From positions 1 through 9,127 of the forward strand of contig JADZGG010000373.1 of NCBI GenBank assembly GCA_020854015.1: 9,127 nucleotides of DNA, given 5' to 3'. The notes beneath the pieces are model-generated. The model was given only the letters and a program-made list of their open reading frames with translations, made no database searches and was not told the DNA's origin. The position numbers were made by a program, and so were the translations under genes. Source of the stretch: Flavobacteriales bacterium. GTDB lineage: Bacteria; Bacteroidota; Bacteroidia; Flavobacteriales_F; PHOS-HE28. The number at the start of each line of letters is the position of its first letter. Within the stretch, counting starts at the first letter, position 1. Below are positions 6,695 through 9,127 of the stretch, piece after piece.

Positions 6695-8512
6695 TTAGCG
6701 TTCGAAGCGTTCGTCGAGCTCTTTCAGCCCGTAGGTGATAAGGACGGGCTTGCCGCCCGGGGAGAAGTAAGGCATTTCGCAGCCGAAGAGCCGGTCGATG
6801 AGGTCGTGCATGCCCGCCTCGTTCAGCATGGAGCCGTGGCCGTGGGCCATGCTGCGCGCCATGCTGCGGGCCAGTGTGGCGTGGCGTTCGGCCTTTAAGG
6901 AACCGCGTTCGTTCTTCACTTGTTCGAGCAGCTGGTCCAACAGACGACCGGCATCGTCGTTGGCGCCTTCGGCGGGCATGCCGTTCACCACGATGCTGCG
7001 GCCGCTCAGTGGTTCCAGGTCGAAGCCCAAGGCCCGCAGTTCGGGCATGATGGCGAGCAGCAGCGCATGGTCGGCGGCGTTCAGCTCCAGGGTCACCGGG
7101 AACAACAGCGCCTGACTGGGGCCGCTGCCGCGTTCGAGCGTGCGCAGGGCCGATTCGTACACGATGCGTTCGTGCGCCCGCTGCTGGTCCACCACCACGA
7201 AGCCGCTCTTCAACTGCGCCATGATGTAGCGGCCGTGCAGCTGGAATACCGCGCGACCGCTGACGCGCTCATCCAGCTCGCGCATGGGCACGATGCGGTC
7301 CGGTGTCGGGGTGCCGGGCAGCGCTTCGTTGTGCTGCTTCACCGGGGCTTGGTCCGGCAGGTCGAAGAGGCGCTGCCAGCCATTGGGGTTGGGGGCCTGA
7401 CCGATGTCGTTCGGACGCCAGATGGGGGCGGGGGTGATCGGTGCGACGGTGGGCACGCTGGGCATACCCGCGAAGGCCGACATGATCGCGGGTTCCGGCT
7501 CGAAGTCGAGGCTGGGGGTGAGGTTGTGGCGACCCAAGGCCCGTCGCACAGCGGCATGCACGATGGCGTACACCGTGCGGTCGTCGCGGAACTTGATCTC
7601 CGTCTTGGTGGGGTGGATGTTGATGTCGATCTGCGCGGGATCCAGCTCCAGGAACAGGAACCAGCTGGGGTAGTTGTCGCGTGCCAGCAACTCGTTGTAA
7701 GCCTTGCGGACGGCGTGCTCCAGGTAGTTGCTGCGGATGAAGCGGCGGTTCACGAAGAAAAACTGTTCCCCCCGCGTGCGCTTGGCGAACTCAGGCTTGC
7801 CCACGAAGCCCTGCACGCTCACGAAGTCGGTCGCTTCTTCCACCGGTACCAGCCGCTCCTCGTACTTGCGACCGAACACGTGAACAATGCGCTGGCGCTC
7901 CTGTCCGGCGGGCATGCGGTGGATCTCGTTGTCGTTGTGCAGCAGGTCGAAGGCGATCTCAGGGTGGGCGAGGGCCACACGCTGGAACTCATCGATCACA
8001 TGCTTCAGCTCCACACTATCGCTCTTGAGGAACTGCCTGCGTGCAGGCACATTGAAGAAGAGGTTGCGTACGCTGAGCGAGGAGCCTTCGGCGCAGGCCA
8101 CGGTCTCCTGCAGTTTCACGCGGCTGCCTTCGATCACCACGCGGGTGCCCAGCTCATCTTCTGCGGGGCGGGTGCGCAGCTCCACCTGGGCGATGGCGGC
8201 GATGCTCGCCAGCGCTTCCCCGCGGAAGCCCTTGGTGCGGATGGCCTGCAGGTCGTCGGCCTGGGTGATCTTGCTGGTGGCATGCCGTTCCCAGCACATG
8301 CGCGCGTCGGCAGGACCCATGCCCCGGCCGTCGTCGATCACCTGGATCAAGGTGCGCCCGGCGTCCTTCACCACCAAGGTGATGCGCGTGGCACCGGCGT
8401 CCACGCTGTTCTCCAGCAACTCCTTCACCACGCTCGCGGGCCGTTGAACCACCTCGCCGGCCGCGATCTGGTTGGCCACGTGGTCGGGCAGCAGGCGAAT
8501 GATGTCGGACAT
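6695..8512 (-). CDS. mutL: DNA mismatch repair protein MutL
   Basis: 605 residues, normal MutL length. MutL couples MutS mismatch recognition to downstream strand processing. The N-terminal GHKL ATPase is complete: IAAGEVVQRPASVVKELLEN with catalytic Glu34 and Asn35, DDGRGM (60-65), HATSKI, GFRGEALASI, then NLFFNVPARRQFLK and the transducer-domain motif IHPTKTEIKF. A low-complexity Pro-rich linker (about 340-400) leads to the C-terminal dimerisation domain. There the region equivalent to the endonuclease motif DQHAxxExxxxE reads DQQRAHERIVYE (442-453), with the His replaced by Gln. The CPHGRP-type motif reads SPGGKP (584-589), lacking both Cys and His. Nicking activity is therefore uncertain; such changes may be lineage-typical. 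It is the first gene of the leftward block and its stop abuts the rhomboid 1 start. Confidence 0.97.
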   Translation of the reverse strand: MSDIIRLLPDHVANQIAAGEVVQRPASVVKELLENSVDAGATRITLVVKDAGRTLIQVIDDGRGMGPADARMCWERHATSKITQADDLQAIRTKGFRGEALASIAAIAQVELRTRPAEDELGTRVVIEGSRVKLQETVACAEGSSLSVRNLFFNVPARRQFLKSDSVELKHVIDEFQRVALAHPEIAFDLLHNDNEIHRMPAGQERQRIVHVFGRKYEERLVPVEEATDFVSVQGFVGKPEFAKRTRGEQFFFVNRRFIRSNYLEHAVRKAYNELLARDNYPSWFLFLELDPAQIDINIHPTKTEIKFRDDRTVYAIVHAAVRRALGRHNLTPSLDFEPEPAIMSAFAGMPSVPTVAPITPAPIWRPNDIGQAPNPNGWQRLFDLPDQAPVKQHNEALPGTPTPDRIVPMRELDERVSGRAVFQLHGRYIMAQLKSGFVVVDQQRAHERIVYESALRTLERGSGPSQALLFPVTLELNAADHALLLAIMPELRALGFDLEPLSGRSIVVNGMPAEGANDDAGRLLDQLLEQVKNERGSLKAERHATLARSMARSMAHGHGSMLNEAGMHDLIDRLFGCEMPYFSPGGKPVLITYGLKELDERFER

Positions 8513-8528
8513 GTTCGGTGGCGAACTG

Positions 8529-8536
8529 CAAAGATG
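8529..8536 (-). promoter_or_regulatory. Possible mutL -7 box
   Basis: On the reverse strand the bases read CATCTTTG, seven of eight positions (counting the two free ones) of the Bacteroidota -7 consensus TAnnTTTG, 16 bases before the mutL ATG. The string ATCTTTGCA is shared exactly with the site before rhomboid 2. No clear TTG -33 element is visible at the usual spacing. Confidence 0.35.
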
Positions 8537-8711
8537 TGGCCGACGCCCCTTCCCCCGTCACCTTGACGCATTCACTGCCAACGGAACTTCAACCGCGCGA
8601 GGCACCCGCGTTCATCCCGGTGCTGCTGTTCAAAACTGGCACGGATCATGGCCTTCCTCCGTTATGCTCCAGGGTAGCTTCGCGACCAAGACCGGAAAAG
8701 CCTTGTCCTTC

Positions 8712-8740
8712 AAGGGACTTCGTGCATTCTCCGGTCCCTT
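8712..8740 (+). repeat. Inverted repeat in the GH3 leader
   Basis: AAGGGAC (8712-8718) and GTCCCTT (8734-8740) are perfect 7-base inverted copies around a 15-base loop. The right arm ends 7 bases before the ATG at 8748. A hairpin here in the mRNA could cover the ribosome-binding region. An overlapping alternative pairing CCTTG/CAAGG (8701-8705 with 8711-8715) would exclude it. Confidence 0.4.
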
Positions 8741-8747
8741 CTCCCGC

Positions 8748-9127
8748 ATGAAAAGAGTCCTTGTTCTTCCGTTGCTGGCCGGTGCGGCCGTGCTCATGCT
8801 CGGGGGGCGGCCGGTGCCCAACCGCACGCCCGCCTTTCTGGAAGCCTCCGCACCCTGGGCGGATTCCATGCTCACCACGCTCTCGCTGGATGAACGCATC
8901 GCCCAGCTGATGATGGTGGCCGCCTACAGCAACAAGGGCCGCGACCACGAGCGCCAGATCGAGGACCTCATCCGCCAGCGCAACATCGGCGGGCTCATCT
9001 TCTTCCAAGGCGGACCCATGCGCCAAGCGGCGCTCACCGACCGCTACCAGAAGCTCGCCCGCACACCCCTGCTCATCGGCATGGACCTGGAGTGGGGGCT
9101 TGCCATGCGCCTGGACAGCACCATGCG
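8748..9127 (+). CDS. Glycoside hydrolase family 3 enzyme, beta-N-acetylhexosaminidase-like, N-terminal part
   Basis: The frame is open from ATG 8748 to the window end (126 codons, no stop), so most of the gene is missing. Residues 1-20 (MKRVLVLPLLAGAAVLMLGG) form a signal peptide or membrane anchor without a lipobox Cys. From about residue 37 the protein follows the start of the GH3 TIM barrel: WADSMLTTLSLDERIAQLMM, then NIGGLIFFQGGP (79-90), and PLLIGMDLEWGLAMRLDST (107-125), where DLEWG takes the place of the DxEGG segment in NagZ-type enzymes. The KHFPGHG motif would lie beyond the window. Many Bacteroidota proteins with this beginning are about 1,000 residues and carry a C-terminal beta-lactamase-like domain; that cannot be checked here. 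The likely role is release of N-acetylglucosamine from peptidoglycan or chitin-like glycans in the periplasm. An in-frame ATG at 8664 would bury the signal peptide and is less likely. Confidence 0.92.
   Translation, partial: MKRVLVLPLLAGAAVLMLGGRPVPNRTPAFLEASAPWADSMLTTLSLDERIAQLMMVAAYSNKGRDHERQIEDLIRQRNIGGLIFFQGGPMRQAALTDRYQKLARTPLLIGMDLEWGLAMRLDSTM

Larger units (their letters stand above)
8513..8747. other. Divergent intergenic region between mutL and the GH3 gene
   Basis: 235 bases that must carry the promoters of both outward-reading genes. Besides the mutL -7-like box it holds a hairpin-forming repeat close to the GH3 start. A 77-codon rightward frame (8518-8751) spans it but has no recognisable domain and runs into the GH3 start in another frame, so I treat the region as noncoding. 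Confidence 0.6.

Noticed and set aside
6920..8566. 548-codon rightward open frame opposite mutL
   Set aside because: It is a His/Val/Gln/Ala-rich antisense shadow of a clear MutL, caused by G/C-biased third positions; no domain is recognisable.
8518..8751. 77-codon rightward frame between mutL and GH3
   Set aside because: It is Pro-rich with no domain, spans the presumed divergent promoters and overlaps the GH3 start in another frame.
1..9127. Search for tRNA, rRNA, CRISPR, insertion sequence, toxin-antitoxin or defence genes
   Set aside because: No cloverleaf, repeat-spacer array, transposase motif, or defence or toxin domain was seen on either strand.

Overview
The window looks like chromosomal DNA from a fairly GC-rich member of the Bacteroidota, most likely an uncultured Flavobacteriales-type lineage. 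The evidence is the gene content: a secreted protein with a YDPNDK signature, a SprB-like repeat, a mutL-rhomboid-rhomboid-membrane EEP block, and a GH3 enzyme with a Bacteroidota-style N-terminus. Starts lack Shine-Dalgarno sequences, and two are preceded by an ATCTTTGCA element resembling the Bacteroidota -7 box. The taxonomic call is inference; there is no rRNA or tRNA here. I see no mobile element, CRISPR array or phage gene.

Left region (1-2619), cell surface: a large secreted protein is read leftward from 1702 and runs off the window's left edge. A roughly 250-base divergent intergenic region with small palindromes and a near-perfect 14-base direct repeat separates it from a rightward gene (1956-2558) for a 200-residue secreted protein with one SprB-like repeat. 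A strong hairpin at 2576-2619 probably terminates that gene.

Middle region (2620-3770): a previously unlisted 35-residue single-helix membrane protein (2732-2839) is followed 31 bases later by a TraB/GumN-family protein. The best start for the latter is GTG at 2871, because this puts a signal peptide at the N-terminus. This gene converges on the next block with only 22 bases between stops.

Right region (3793-8512), leftward, reading order mutL, rhomboid 1, rhomboid 2, EEP-family membrane protein: the genes are very tightly packed. The mutL TAA directly abuts the first rhomboid ATG, and the second rhomboid and the EEP gene overlap by 11 bases. Both rhomboids keep the Ser/His residues needed for intramembrane proteolysis. 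The MutL C-terminal endonuclease motifs look altered.

Right edge: a GH3 family (beta-N-acetylhexosaminidase-like) secreted enzyme starts at 8748, divergent from mutL, and is cut by the window end.

Overall this is mostly a housekeeping and envelope neighbourhood. I found no convincing new multi-gene system. The points most worth a second look are the small membrane ORF, the changed MutL motifs, the stand-alone SprB-like protein and the repeats in the 1703-1955 intergenic region.
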